This document shows, one piece after another, positions 13,048-27,489 of a stretch of DNA of 64,000 nt (positions are counted from its first letter, which is position 1; the number at the start of each line of letters is the position of its first letter). Source of the DNA: Formicarius rufipectus (Eukaryota; Chordata; Aves; Passeriformes; Formicariidae); NCBI GenBank assembly GCA_013399695.1, contig VXAU01001246.1:266587-330586 (forward strand), given 5' to 3'. Under the pieces are notes generated by a model, which was given only the letters and a program-made list of their open reading frames with translations, had not been told where the DNA came from and searched no databases. A program made the translations under genes and the position numbers.

Positions 13048-16000
13048 GCTTTTCTGTTGATTTAACTCTCCTTAATGCCATAATTCATTAGAACCAACTT
13101 CATGGTTACAGGTACAGAAAGGGATATTTGTAGTGAGAAGTGGAAAAGAGTGAGGATTGTTTTCTGTTTCGTTAATATGTGTACAGTACACATGGTTTCG
13201 CTAATCCAGATAATACTCGATGTACGTATAAGTCTAAGGTTTTTTTAAATTAACACCAGCTAGTCTGCATTTTGCAGTGTGTTGACTTAGTATAATTGCA
13301 TGTAAAAATGTGCATGAACCTTTCCACTGAATTTTGAGATTTTTTTGCTTCCTTTTAGAAAACATTCTTGCAGTAAAAAGGGAGATTTATTGCAGCCTGT
13401 GTGATAGTGATGTTTTCATTTTAATAGTGCCTTTACTGCATGTGTTTAGAATGCAATGTGTGTGTTTTCAGGAATGTTGACAGTGCTTACGTACTATATA
13501 ATGAGCATTGTGTATTTTAAAGATGGGATAAGAGGATTGGTAGGTTTAAAGAATGAAGTGGATGGGTTTCTATTACTGTAAGCAGTGTTGCTTATGCATC
13601 TTTATACTTCTTTGCATTGTCTGTCCTCTTTTCATTTATTGTAGAATGTGCTTATTTGAAAAAGAGGTGAAAAAATAAGTCTAATGTGTTGTTACACTGG
13701 TGGGGCTTTCAACTAGTGATTGATCTTTGGCTTCTAGATGTCTTAATCCTTGAGAGCTGAAGTAGCTGTACTGAGAAACTAAGCTAAGTCTGAGGTCTGA
13801 AATTTAGTTACGTTTAGTTTGGAGGCTGAACTATAAAATAAATGAAAAAAAAAAAGTAGCCAAAAAGGGTTATTGCTTCATTATATGGCATACTGAAATA
13901 AACTAAAAAAGTGCTTTATTAAGACAGAAAATCGGTGTTTTATTTTGATTTTTGGGCACTTCAATAGACACAAAAGATTTAAGTTCCCAGGGGTTTGCAG
14001 GAAAAAAGATGGGACTGTTGATACTTATCTTCTCCCTCAATTGTCCTGATTTGACTTTTCGGAGATAGATGACCCTGGGATCCCTAACTTCAATGGGACA
14101 GCTCTCTTGCTTTTCTCCTGCTGACTGCATATGCATGTGTTTGGTACAAAATGAAATTGGTTTGTCAGGAGAGACAGCTGGGGAGAGACCCCAGGATCAT
14201 CCCACTTTTTCAGTGGCAATCGGTCCTTGGTTTGCATCTCTGATAGGAGCCACACAGAGAGGGAAACTGCAGCCTGGTCTTCCTTGTCCTTGACACTAGG
14301 GTTGGTCTCTTCTTCATGGAAGGTAGTTGTAACCTAGCCAAGGGTCAGCTTGTTCTTCACCCTGTCCGAAGACCTTTCTGCCTGCCTCCCTGCTGATCAG
14401 TTACACCTGGAGGGTAACTGCATTCACCTGTGTGAAAAGCAAAAGGGAAGGAATAAGAGGTTCAGCATTGAACGTGGGTGAACTCTTGCAGGTGTTGAAA
14501 AATGTGGAAAGTCTGTGAGGTGAGTGGTGCTTCTTGTTTTCCCTGCCAGGCAGTGGACAGATTTTTTAAAAAGGAGTTTATTTGCTCTGATTTTACTCTA
14601 AATGATTACAGCCTACACAGTAATGCTGTTGCAGGCAGAAAAATTGTGGAGTTAAAGGGCATAGGAATGAAGGACTAATGCAAATGAGTGGGCTGTGAGG
14701 ATATGGGAATGGGATGGAGGGGAGCAAATGGGTGTGTGGCAAGTGAACAAGAAGGATGTGGATGATGTGGAACTATGGAGTAAGGGCGCACACTGTTTTA
14801 ATAATGTTTCTGTACAGTTTTAGTAACGCCTTCTATGCTCCTAAAATGGATCAAATTAATGTGCAATTTAGTAAGTGAATCAGGCTTTGTTTCTTTGGTC
14901 TAGTCTGCACAGATGTAAAAGTGCAGTTTTCAGTTAAATTTGTGCAAGCTCTGTGTAACGGCTAGGATCTGTGCATAGGCAGCTGAAATGAGACAGATTG
15001 AAGATAGCTGAGCTTCCAAATATAAAATGAGGCAACCAAAATTCTGCTTCTGCATTTCTCTGTTAGGGGTAAGGGTTTTTCTTTTTTTCCCCTCTCTCAA
15101 CTGTCATAGTCTGTCTCTTCTAACATGTCTCTCTCCTCTTTGCAAGCTCACTTTGATCTACAAAACTTATTTTTCCTTTTCCCCTCTTCCCCCCCCCTCA
15201 ATCCTCTTCTTTTCCTCAGGGTTCTTGTAGGATTCTTAGCAGTAACGTTTCCTGCTAACTCTGCTATTTTTGCTTGCTGTCTCGTGATTGATCACTATGC
15301 TTCTGATGCTTACCTTTCAATTTCTACAAACCTATTTGGCACCACGCAGAAGCACCTTTGAATGTCTGGAGTTGAAACCCAGAGGAATAGTTCTTAACCA
15401 GTTTGCCTTAGGACAAAGAGAACACAGTTGGTGGAACTTGTTCAAGAAACATGTTTTTTCTTTGTTAAAAAAATCCCTAAGAAATGAAGTGTGCCCATGA
15501 ATTTTTGTGGACCAGAAATGCAGCAGCATAACTTTCCATGTCCTGCAGCTTCATATACTTAAATTCAAAACTGATTCTAGGATTTTTTTATGACTATTGT
15601 TTAGATTCCAGTTTATTTATTTCTTCATATACTGTCCTGTTCTACTAAATTCAGTAGTAACTCTTATGGCTGACAACTTGCTTAAGAGGTAAGGCCGTGT
15701 AGTTCAAAACTTTGATCCTCATTTCACAAGATTTGTTATCTTGAAAGAGTTTCAAATGACAGTATTTACAGTAAAACGTTGAGATGTTTTGTTGTTTTGT
15801 CTGCTTTAGGAAGTTGCCTTCTTTGGAAGAGTTGAGTAGTTACCACTTTTAGAAGTACTGAGTTTACATATTTATATCTTGATGAAGAGAGAGTGAAGCA
15901 GTGTACAAAATTTAGCAGCTGACTAATGCCAATTACAGATAACTCATTCTGCAAATATTTGATCTGTTTTCAGGTAAAAAATGAAGATACAGTAATTTGT

Positions 16001-16618
16001 CACCAGGTTAAATCAACAGAGTATTAACTTTCTTTGGTGCTATGGATTTTCTGTATCTGTATTGATTCTGGTGTTATACATCTTACTTTATTTGCTTATG
16101 GAAGAGGCCAGGCAGGACTTATCGACTCGTTCCTTCATTCAAACTACAGGTGTAATTTGGGAGTGAGGTTTGTAACAGACTGAATGATCTGTCTGAGCTT
16201 TGTGCCCCCTGGAAAAGTTTATTTAGTTTTTAGAAGAAAGAAAATACTGAAAAATTGAGATTTTCATGTACTTTCTGTATAAGGAGTGAATTTAGTTGGA
16301 GATCCACACATAGACACGTGCACCATACTCATAGTTTTAACAATAAACAAATGTTTTTTTCTAAAAATTACCATGTTTGTGAAATCTTTCCCCAAATATC
16401 TAAGCGGGAAACTGCTTTGGTGTTTGACTGTCATTGACAACTTTATATCTTTTGTCTCTGTTTACCTATCTATAATGTCATTGTCTGTAAAGTGAGTGTG
16501 TGACTTAGAGAACACCTGCAAAACACCCACGGTATTTGGATTAAAAATTTCTGAGGAGTCTTTGAATGGAGAATGGTTTTACAGTGTAGTTTTTAAAATA
16601 GCAGTTTGAGATTGGTGT

Positions 16619-16731
16619 TGTGGTTTTTTGTTGTTGTTGTTTGTTTTTGTTTTTATTGTTTTTGAAGGGTTTTATTTTTTTTTTGGTGTGCTTGTTGTGG
16701 GTTGTTGGGGTTTTTGTTTGTTGTATTTTTT
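16619..16731. repeat. G/T-only low-complexity tract
   Basis: About 110 bases are composed almost wholly of T and G on the + strand, with GTT/GTTT units and a short TTTTATTTTT section. Simple-sequence expansion is the likely origin. Confidence 0.8.
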
Positions 16732-17536
16732 AAATTCTCCTGGAACATTCTTTAAAATTGTGATAAAAGGTGTTCATTTGGGCTCAAGCAGTTATTTCTA
16801 CGTGTAGTTTTCTTGTAATACTTTTTGTTGGAGGTTCTTAATTGCTTGCAAAGTTTATGCTGATTCTGATTTCAGTTGTAAAACATAATGCTTTTTTTTT
16901 ATTAATGTAAATTGCTGGATCATTTTGTTTTTTCTTTAATAATATGAACTCTAGTGTTTGGTAAACTGTGTAAGTCACCTCTGCATTAGAGCAGGTAGAG
17001 AAACAGGCTGGCGACACTGGCTCCTTGTGAGCTGCTCTTCATTTTCTTTCCATGCTTGGGTAAAGTGCTGAAGAGACTCAAGCAAGGTAGTGGCCTCCCA
17101 GGTTCTGCAATACCATTCACACAGTCTAGTAAGTGCAGGATTGATCAAGTAGTGGTGTCAGCAAGACTTCATTAAAACACTTGACACTTCAATCAAAAGA
17201 GAGTAGAAAGAGGACCTTTGGCTTTTTACAGCAAGATAGGTGTAGTCATTTTATTACCAGTTTAACACAGTCTTCTAAAACCAAACAGTTGTGGGTTTAG
17301 CTTTGTTGATCTCTGCTGAATAAAAGACTCAAACCTTCTTGTTGTAAGCAGTGGTTTAGATGAGCTTCCTTTCTTTTTGCAGTTGTTCTCTTCTAGGAGA
17401 AAGCAGGGGTGTTTTATCTCTTAAAGTATCAGTAATAGTTGTACCACATGGTAGTTCCCCTGTTCACATCCTGCAGTTCTGGGATTCTGAGGAGTGCCTG
17501 GAATTTGCATATTCAGGTCCTTTTGTGTAGTAGTAA

Positions 17537-17656
17537 GAATTGTAGAATGGCTTGGGTTGGAAGGGACTTGAAAGATAGTCTAGTTCCGACCCTGCTGCTG
17601 TGAGCAAAGACATCTTTCACTGGACCATGTTGCTGAGAGCTCCATCCAGCCTTGTC
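17537..17656 (-). mobile_element. CR1 LINE 3'-end fragment, antisense
   Basis: The + strand reads TAGAATGGCTTGGGTTGGAA, then GGGACTTGAAAGATAGTCTA, followed by a degraded middle and TCCATCCAGCCTTG. This is the reverse complement of a CR1 3' end. About 120 bases survive. The terminal octamer repeat is reduced to a single degenerate unit. Confidence 0.85.
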
Positions 17657-20600
17657 TGTAAGGACTTATGTATGGACTTACCTGCAGTAAAACAAGCAGT
17701 GTGTTTTTTTTGTTGTTATTTGGTTTTATTTAAGGAATAATGTAATTCGAACGGTGATTCAAAGGCAATTTTAAAAATGTTTCCTGCAAACCACAGTTAT
17801 AAACAAATATATGTAATTTTTTTTATTTGAAGTGAGAATGTATGTACATTTTAACTTACAATGGTACAATGAAGTGTTAATTTCAGTTGGTTCTCCTTTG
17901 TTCACTTGTTCTCATTTCTGCTGTCATTTAGCTTGTGCCTTAAGCACTTATGGAGCAGGGTAGTATTATAATCTTAGAGAAGTAGCATTGCAAGTATTAA
18001 ATGATTGTGAATGTAGTGTCGGAGGATTAAAGCCCAAAGCTCATTTTCCCTGTACAGATACAATGGTATGTTACTCTGGTCAGTATTATGCCATGGAGAG
18101 TGATGCCACAATCCTCAGGGTCAGTGTATCAAGGCAAGCAGAGAAAATACAATGTTGGAGACCAATTTGTTCACAAACTGCCTGGAAATTCTGTTGATGG
18201 CATGACTGTGGCATCAGATGTCAGATCTTGATGTGACTCCTTCTGCTGAAAAACCCTCAGGACAGAAGTAAACCTATGAATACTGCCTAGAGGAGTTAAT
18301 TTGTTCAGAGTTTTGAAAATAGGGCAGTTCTTCTAGTGGTGCTACTTCCAAACGCTGTTCTATTGCTGATTTACCTTTTATGTATGAGAGATCCTGCTTT
18401 TGAGAGGCAAAGAAGTTCTCTAGAATTTAGAAAGATCAGTTTTTATAACATGGATTTCTGATCAGGTATATGTGAGGATATGGCAAAAGGTAATAGCAGC
18501 AGTGATAACTTCTAAAATGTTGCAGTAAGCTAAAGCACTATTCACACTTTTTCCATGCTTTATTAAACAGCTTGGAAAAATTTCCATGGAGAGGTTATGC
18601 AAGTAGTTACAAACAGGCTACTGTGGTATGCCTGTTTAGCTCTCTAAACTCCTGCAATTAAGCCTCCAACTTGTAGGTGTAGTTAGGATCCTGAAACTTG
18701 GATATTAGACCTCTCATTGATTTTTATGGGACAAGTGTATTTCTGAAGGTGGCATCAAATGTCTGGAGGTGGCCCAGCTTCCCACATGCACAGCGTTCAT
18801 GTGAATGCATGTGAAGGAAGCATGGAGGGTCTGCAGATGTGCAAGGGTCAGAAGTCACATAGTATTTTAAAAAAAGCCGTGTCAGCTACTCAATGTATTC
18901 TTTGGATTTCTGTGAGTGTATTTCATGTGTAGATCATTATGCCAATTATCCTTCTTCCAGAGACAGGGAAGGTGAAGCACAAGGGACATTAGCTGCCTGA
19001 AGACACAAGAGAGTCTGCTGGCAGGAGCTCACTCAATATCTCATAAATACGTTTTCCATGTTATATCCACAGAACCAAAATAAGACATTTGTATTGCATT
19101 ATTTTCTTAACTCTGAGAGTGCTGCTGTTATAGGCGCTGTATTTCAGAATGCTCTCAGTTGTTTTTAAGCATTAAAATTGTCTGAACTCAGTGAAAAGTG
19201 GAAAAACCCAGACCCCTTTTATTCTTGCACTGAAAAAGGCATTCACACCCAGATGCAAAATTCTATCCCAAAGCAAATTTTACAGCTCAATTATTAACCC
19301 CTGGAAAAGAATTTATAATGGAAGTGCTGTCAGTTCCCTAATTACAGTGATTATAATAGAACCTGTAATAATAAGGTAGTTGAGCCCAGACTTGCAAAAT
19401 CCCTTTCTGAGTGGAAATGTGGTGTAATATCATTGAAGGAGGACTTGCATCTGCTGCTCTCAGTGAGCATGTCAGCTAATGTATGAAATAGTATCTTCCT
19501 ATCGTTACAGCTGTGTGGCCTGCACAGAAAGTATGTCCTAATGCATTTGCACTTACATCTGCTTCTTTAAAAGAAAAAAGCATTTCATTCTTACACTAGA
19601 CAAAAGTTAGTGTTATTCGAGGCAATTGAGGAAGTATTAGCACTGTTAAAAATGGTAATTGTTTGGTGTTTTTTTTTGTTTTTTTTTTCCCCTTTGTTTT
19701 TAAAGGTCTTTAAAACCAACTTTACTTTGAAGCACTGCTATTTCATTTATATATAGGTTATAGTGGCAAAGTCCTCACAGCAATATTTCCCAAACAGCAT
19801 GGAAGACTGATACACAAGTGACCCAATTTCTCAAGGTGTGTCCATTTTCCATTCTGCTGTGTCACAGTATAAATATTTTCACAACTTTTTTACTTTATAT
19901 TATGGAAAAAAGTGAATGAAGTCTGATTTGATGATAACATGTGCCTTGAAGTAGCATTGGATATCCAATGCTGACAGATCATCTGAGGAACAAACCCTTT
20001 CCTAGGTAATCTGCCACGGCTAAGTGAGCCCTGGGTTGCACTGATTGCAGTGGATGAACCACAGTTATTTTCTGTCACTTGGAATGGCTGATATGTGGAC
20101 TTTTTTTCTGGGTCATGAACATGTTGCCAGTGATATACCTGATAAAACCATCCTAGACATCTTAGCAGGGATATTTTAGAATTAGGTTTGTTGACACTTA
20201 AAAATACATTCATGAACAACTAGTACTCTTACATGTGATTATTAGCTATTATATTTCTTGGTTTCTAAGAATACTTCATGTTGGGCTTGTGGTGAAACCT
20301 CTGTTGCATTGTACATGTAAGAGTTGATTTATATTGGGCTTTAAATTGCTGGACTCATCTGTAACAAGACTTTTATAGTAGGAAAAAGGTAGAAGAGGTT
20401 GCTGCCAAAGACAGACTTCTGGGTTTGCCTACGATTTTTAAAACATACTTTCAATACAGGATGAGAAAAACAGCTTTTTATAATAATTCTATGTCGTAAA
20501 TGGAGAATTTGAGATAAGTAATAGTGCTATGTGTCTTCAAGGAGTTAATAATCTTAAAAATAACTATTTTTCTGTTCAACCAGTCGTATTAATAGCTTTG

Positions 20601-23600
20601 CTACTGAGACATACTGTGGTTCAAGCATTGATCAATAACATTGTAAGACTACTTCGGGTAATAGTCATGTATAAAGTTAACTTCACTTCTATTTTGTCAA
20701 GTGTTACAGTGTCAGGAAAAATATAGAAGTCTTCACCAATATTTTAAAAATCAGTTTTGTTTGGTATTCAGTAATTATAGGGTTTAATTAGCATTACTTC
20801 ATTAGCAAATAAAAAAAAGAGCAAAATTGTAACTGCTGATTTCAGGGAAAAAAAATACATACTGACTGAAACAGGGTTCAATTTCTTTGGCTTTCTTAGA
20901 GGTGAAGGGAACTACTTGGTTTTTGGATGTGGTCTCATAAACATGGCTGTAATGTCTCATAATGCAGTGTTCTTTCCTTTACATTTTAAGTTAAGAAAAA
21001 TGTCGCTGTCTGGTTTTGATGTTACCATGTGTCTTCCCCTGCTAATGTTTATTTGGGAGGAAAAATGACTGGAAAATGCTTAATAAAGATTTAAGACTTC
21101 TAGTGATAGGCTTGCATTCTCATAGACTACTGCTTCTTCAAATCAAATCCCTGAGAAACCCTCTGAGGTATCTGTAAACTGCCTTGGACTTGGAACCGTA
21201 TTTATGGTGTTATAAAAGCCAGTGGGAAAGTGGTGCTTGCCCCTGGGGTTTAGCCCAAGTGCAATGGATACAGCTTCTTATTGCTGACCTAAATGACAAC
21301 ATTGATTTTAGCTGTGAGGGTGAGTGTTTGCATTCGCAGTTCAATTCGATAGTAGTTGGGCATTTCTAGTCCTTTGATACTGATACCACCAAAATAACAG
21401 TTCAGAAAGAGACATCAAAGGGAATGATATGCTGTGCCTGACAACCACTTAGACTGCTGTACAGTTTTCCACTTTCTGTTTCTGTGTTTGTTCAGTATCG
21501 ATGGTTGTGGTAGCATGATTGGTGCCATTTACAGCTAACTGATAAAACCAGCACTAAACAACAATGTTGCAGTAACCCACTTGTTTTTAACTAACTCAGT
21601 AGGCAGGCCATTGCAGTAATGGATAATGACCATCTGCGTTTCAGATGAAGTTCAGTGTGCCTGAACTTATAAAGCCTGGACACAAAATAAGCTTCTCCTG
21701 ATTTTGAAGTGGAGGTGATATAATAACACATTAACCTTAAATGATGTGGGTAGAAGGGAGAACAAGATATAACTTGGTGTAGTTTGTCCTTCCGTGTACA
21801 AAGTACTGCGAGTTGGGCACTGTTGTTGTATGTGCTGTTGCACCTCAGGCAGTCCTGGTGGTGAGTTATGTGCTGTGTTTAGAGATGAAGTTTCCCTGGA
21901 CCCTTGTTGCTGAATCCTGTCAGGTTTATGTCCTTTCAGTTGCTGTGTGATATTGTCTTCTTGTGGCACGTCTATAGCCATCCTCTCCTGGGAGCATTGT
22001 AGCTGTTCACATCTTCACATCATATGCGGTGCCATCACTGCATATGGCCTGTTTGTAATCACCGTAAATATTTCCTCCTTCCTCATAGTGGGGTTCCATA
22101 TATTCTCAAAGCAGGGATTGATTCAACTTTTATTGACAAAATTAATTACAGCTTAATGGGATAAAGTTAGCAATTGACTTTTCCCATACAGTGTAAAGTG
22201 GGGTTATTAGAATAGAAGCTTGTGTGTGGGATTTTATTTCTTTCTAGTATTTCTACTTCCTTCACATAAAGAGACAAAATGTTTCCTGTAGCCCAAAAGA
22301 GAGCATCAGGGAATCTCTTTCAGCTTCTCTACTAATTTTTGCTTTGGAAATGCTTCCAATTAGGTATTGTATTCCTGTACAACCTGTTCCTGAATGAGGG
22401 CGTAATCCAAGTGTTCTGGCCAACCTTACGAGCCTTCCCCTCCTTCAACATTGACTTTTACTTATCCATCAACAGTAACTCTTTATTAAATGTCTTAGTT
22501 GTGTAAAAAGATAGATAAGGCATTTATAGAATCTGTCACTTGATCTGCCTTACATATTTTAGCACTTCTGTTCACAGCACTGCGATTTGGTATTTTCATA
22601 ATCACCACGGGAGCAATAGGAGGATAATATAATGTTGTGTTAGAGTGGAATTGTCTGGACACAGTCCACATTGCCCTGAAATTAAAGTGTCTCAAGACAT
22701 TATTTTTTCCTTTGGCATAGCACCTTCTGCATTTACTGCCTTTCCAGAAGCTCACTGGTGTGCTGCCTTGTATTCTCAACTTCAGAAACTGCAGAGGGAA
22801 ATTTGGATTTGTGCTATTTGGTCAGTTCTTGTGTAATTTCTGTTTGTCAGATCTTGAGGATTATAGCTGTCATTTTGACTCTGTGAAGTTTTTGGACAAC
22901 TTGTAGAAGTTAGAGTTGTTTTGGAGCAGGTCACTGGGCTTGGTGCAAGGGAGTTCTGCTGGAGCAGTGACAGGTGTAAGGGCCAGACCAGAGGCAGCTG
23001 TGCAGGTGTATGCCTTGTGCTGATGTCTCAGGCTTGAAAACTTTACACAACATAAACTACTATCCAGTAGAAAATAAGATCAGAACAGGGTTGCAGGAAC
23101 AGAGAGCAATAAAAGTACAGGTTCACCTCTTCTTTCAAAGAAGTTTATTCTTTCACAGTGGCTTTAGTGATTGCTGATGGCATGTATGAACTGGCTGATC
23201 AGGGTAGGATTAGCATTCAATGATTTGCTCTTGCTATGTCACTTCAGTTGGTCTGGATTAAAGAACAGATACATGTATTGCAAGTACATATATGGGTCTA
23301 TAATAGCTTAATATGAGGTGCAGCAAGGCTGGCATTTAACTTCTGAATTTTTACCAGTAGTTCTGGTGTGCCTATTCCCGGCAATGCTTTGTTGTTGTGG
23401 GCTAAAAGTTTTGTATTGGGCTGTAATATGCTATCTGCAATCCTACTTCCTCGAGGATAACTTTAATTAAATTTTCACTGCAATATGAATTGTCCAATCA
23501 TATCTTCTAAGAGTCTTAAGGAATACGTGGATAGTTAAGCTCCACTTCTCTTTTTAGTTACCTTGCTCCTAAACATCACTTTCTGTGTTTTCCATTTACA

Positions 23601-24661
23601 ATCCCACGTGTTTTGTTCCTTGTATTGACATACCCATATTCCTGAGCCAAGTTGAAAGTCTGAGTAGTTGGCTCCTTTCTCTATTTCATGGATGTGTTGG
23701 CCTTTTCTTTGAAACTTTGTTCAGACCCTCTGATCTTCCTTTAACAAAGGAGGCTCTTAAAACTTTAATCGGAGTCAATAAAGATGAGACCAGAACACCT
23801 AAAATAACCTGAATATTGCGAATATGTCCTTGCATGTGGTAATCTCAAATCAGACAGGAGTATGTGAGGTTGTCATGAGCACTGTACAGCCATGAAGTAT
23901 TTGTATAAGACTGTAAATAGCTTTAAACAGGCTTGCTAGCATTTGAGCCTTGACCGGCTAATGACTTCCTCATTCAGTAAAGTGTGGAATGCTGAATTCC
24001 TGTGCTTGGCAAATTCAACCTGCTAATTTGTCAAGGTTGAGTAAGAGGAAGACACATACTTTGTAATTCATTGCAAGACTGTAAGGAAAACAGAAGTCTT
24101 AATAAAAGGAGCAGTAAGAGACTATCCTTTTTATTTGTTGAAAGCTGATAAAACATAGTAGGACTAATCTATAGCATCCTGTATGTCCACTCTTGTGTCA
24201 AATGAGACAATTTGTCTGCTCAGATACGCACAGGAGTGCTTTGCATACTGAAGAATGGGTGGTGGTAGAGGATTGAAGTACTAAGTTCCAGTAAATATCA
24301 AATCGTATACATGTATCTGTATCTTCTAAATTGGTTAATCTAATACAAATTATTTTGAAGGTTTTTGATGGGCATATCTTGCTTGTAGAGTTTGGTGCCA
24401 TCTTCTAGGAGAGATTGTAAGTCTGATATTGTCACTCGAAGACTTTTTTTTTAATATATTATCAAAACAAAATAATTCTGAAAATACTTATTTTTCTTTG
24501 GAGTTTAATCTCTGAGTGAGAGATCGTTTACTTTTGTGTTGTTTGTTCTGCTGAGTGATTTTGTGTCCTAGCTACATATTCAGAAAGATAAAAATACAGA
24601 TACAGTATGAAGAGTTCAAAACAGGGCCTTGCAATCAAGTACTCAAATCCTGATTACTCCA

Positions 24662-25363
24662 TGAGTTGGAGAATGGACTGAGTGCAGCCCTGTGCAGAAG
24701 AACTTGGGGGTGCTGGTGAGAGACTGGACATGAGCAGCATTGTGCACTTGAGGCCCAGAAAGTCAGCTGTGTCCTGGGCTGCACCAAAAGCCATGTGGTT
24801 AGCAGGTCAGTGGATGTGATTCTCCCCTGTAGTCTGCTCTGGTGACACCCCACCTGGAGCACTGCATCCAGCTCTGCAGCCCCAAACGTAAGGAGGACAG
24901 GCATGTGTTATAGCAGGTCAAGAGGACACCATGAAGATGATCAGAGGGTTGGAGCATCGTTCCTTTGTAAACAACCCCAGCTCTCCCAACTTGTCTAGCC
25001 TGGAGAAGAGAAGGCTCTGGGCAGACAATAAAGCACCTTCTAATATCTTGAACATGGCTTGTGAGAGAGTCAGAGAGGGACTTTTTACAAGAGCATGTGG
25101 GGGGATAGGACCAGGGGTAATGGCTTCAAACTGAAAGAGAGTAACCTCAGGTATTAGGAAGAAACTCTTTCATGTGAGAGTGGTGAGGCACTGGAACAGG
25201 TTTCCCAGAGCAGCTGTGGACGTCCTGTTCCTGAAAGTGTTCAAGGCCAGGCTGAATAAGCCTTTGAGCAAACTGGTCTAGTGGAAGGCATCCCAGTCCA
25301 TGGCAGGGTAATTGGAACTTCAAGGTCCCTTCCGACCCAAACCGTTCTATGGTTCTGTGAATG
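24662..25363 (+). mobile_element. CR1 LINE, 5'-truncated, sense orientation
   Basis: This matches the 3' end of avian CR1 as I remember the consensus. It begins near GGACTGAGTGCAGCCCTGTG and passes through GGTGACACCCCACCTGGAGC and the AGCCTGGAGAAGAGAAGGCT block. It continues with the GTGAGGCACTGGAACAGGTT block and AAGGTCCCTTCCGACCCAAA, and ends with a degraded CR1 tail (TTCTATGGTTCTGTGA). It is the longest CR1 copy in the window and the only one in the sense direction of CCSER1. It is 5'-truncated, as most CR1 copies are, with internal divergence and small deletions. Confidence 0.92.
24931..25134 (+). pseudogene. Remnant of CR1 ORF2 C-terminus
   Basis: Inside the sense CR1 copy, a short + strand frame preserves the end of the CR1 ORF2 polyprotein: KMIRGLEH, SLEKRRLW and REGLFTRACG occur in family order. 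The piece lies past the reverse transcriptase domain, near the C-terminus. Upstream catalytic parts are absent because of 5' truncation, so this is a dead fragment rather than a gene. Confidence 0.8.
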
Positions 25364-27489
25364 GTAGAACAACTTGTATGTGGTTAGTGATAGATGATGA
25401 AACAGTGTAAATGCTTCTGACGTTATGCTTCAGTGTCCATATAAACTGCTGTGTTCCCTCAGTCAGCAGTTCCTACTACAATGGCACCATATGCTCTCAG
25501 CAAACAGCAGATGTATGGTCTAACATTTAGCAATGGAACTTTCCTATTTGAGCATTTGGAATGTTAGTAAAATAATGAATAATTACTTTGTATGCCATTT
25601 GTGAGGCAATTTTTCTTTTTGGTGCTATTTCCCCCCACTTTTTGCTGTGCCTATTTGTTTCAGAAGGGTTTGTTGCTAAAAGATTAACTCTTATGTGTTT
25701 CATCATGTCTTTCCAATAACATTGAAAACATTATCCATTTTAATGCTTTATTGACTAGGTGACTTTCCCAAGGCCACAAGGCACCGTGGAAATGCAGAGG
25801 GACACCACTGGTGTCTTGAAGACTAATGTTTCTGTAAAGAACCGCAGCTGCAGGGTTGACAGGGACTTGCCAAGGGGCATAGCATCTGTTAAATGGCATG
25901 GTACCACCTTGGAGACATTATCTCCTCACTGCTCTTGAATGCTATATGTCTCATTAATAAAGAGTTCCAGAAACTGGATATTAATTCTGGTGTTCTCTAC
26001 TGATAAGAGGTGCTTGCTTTCTGAAATCGTGGAAGGTGGATGTAAAGTTATGTCAGACTGGAATGCAAGGTAATGACACGAGGGGAAAATGGCAAATTTC
26101 CACTGCATGTTTTGATAGATCAACTCAGCATTGGATAGTCTGAAGAATATAATCTGAATTAAAAGTTCACTAAAGTCAGCCTTGCTTTTGGAAGTTAGAG
26201 AGGGTTGACTGGCTATAATAAGATCTGTTTTCAAAAGTGTCAGTCAAAATTGTTCCTGTCTGGTCATGCTCTCTGAGAGAGCTTGTATTGTTTGTTGTGA
26301 ATAGTGTGTTAGCCTTCTTACGCTCCTGAAGAATGTATTGATTCCCTTTCTTTTTTCAATTCAGTCTTGCAGTTCTATGGAAATAGATCCAATCTGAATA
26401 TAATGTGTAGAAATGTGTATAATAAGTTTTTCAGTGGAAAACTGATGATCTTGTGACCTTGTTGCATAGCCCTTTGCTAGAGATATATGTAGTCTTATGG
26501 GACTTCGATTCTTAAGTTCTTAAAAATAGCTGTAAGAAAAGAAGACTTCTATTTTATTGGTTATTTTTCAACTGTAAAATCTCTTTTACAGTTTTGTCAA
26601 GTGTGAAACTCGATCTATTCCCTACAAAATGTTACTGTCTCTATGTGGTTTATTTACAGTTCATTAGAAGTCCGTAGGTTGTTTTTTTTATTTAATTCTA
26701 CTTAAACCAATCAATAATTGTCCGATCTTTTCTGTGTTGTAATTTTGCAGGCTGTAGATGTTTGATCTCTCTCCCTTACCTAATTGAGGATGAGTCAAAG
26801 CTGAATGCTCATTTCGTTGTCATGCATGAAGTTATAAAGAGTGCAATAAATGGGAACAAATAGCAGATTTTTTTTGTACATGGACAAATTTTGTTGCCCC
26901 CTGGATTATTTTGCTTATTGGGCCACTGTGGTATTCAGAGTGTCTTCTGAGGGTAAAATATAGGAAAAAATCCTTCCTTTATTCAGTGATATTTCTTGAT
27001 GATCTGGATGAGTGATCAAACCATGTAAGACTGCATTAGATGCATTAATATTCTGTGCTTTCCTGGGATATACACTGTAGTTCTGGAAGTGAGGCATGGG
27101 TATTACTTTAACGGAGGACAGTCCTTTAAGTTTGGCACTCAGCATGTCTTACTTGTGGGACTGCATTTGCAGTTTCTAACAGAGCTGAAGGAGCAGCCTC
27201 TCAAAGTCATTCACACTTTGACCTAGTCCCTGTCACCATTCCAGATCTTCACCCAGCTGTCAGGGTTTTGTTTGGTGTTTCTCCCCCCAGGCTTACCCAG
27301 TGGCTCTCTCTAGGGATGGGATCTTCTGCAGTTACCCACAATTGCATTCACAGAATGATAATATTTTACTTCTTGGAAGGCTTTTTCTTTCCTTCCCCCA
27401 CCATGTCTAACCTCACTGATGTTCTTAGAGGAGTTAAAAGTGCAAGTAATATAATGTGAAGCTCTCCTGTAAGCTGATTCTGTATTGGA

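Larger units (their letters stand above)
6735..17536. other. Intron 1 stretch without identified elements
   Basis: Apart from the TA tract at 13.03 kb and the G/T tract at 16.62 kb, I see no transposon, exon or RNA gene. Frames such as 9775-10140 (minus, 121 codons) have no recognisable motif. Confidence 0.55.

Noticed and set aside
14037..14293. Overlapping frames on both strands at 14.0-14.3 kb
   Set aside because: A slightly GC-richer patch with no recognised peptide, splice sites or repeat family.
21667..21981. Minus-strand 104-codon open frame rich in Gln
   Set aside because: No domain recognised. The Gln richness comes from CTG/TTG-type words in the sequence, and no splice context supports it.
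24635..24904. Minus-strand 89-codon frame
   Set aside because: It is the antisense of the sense-oriented CR1 copy.
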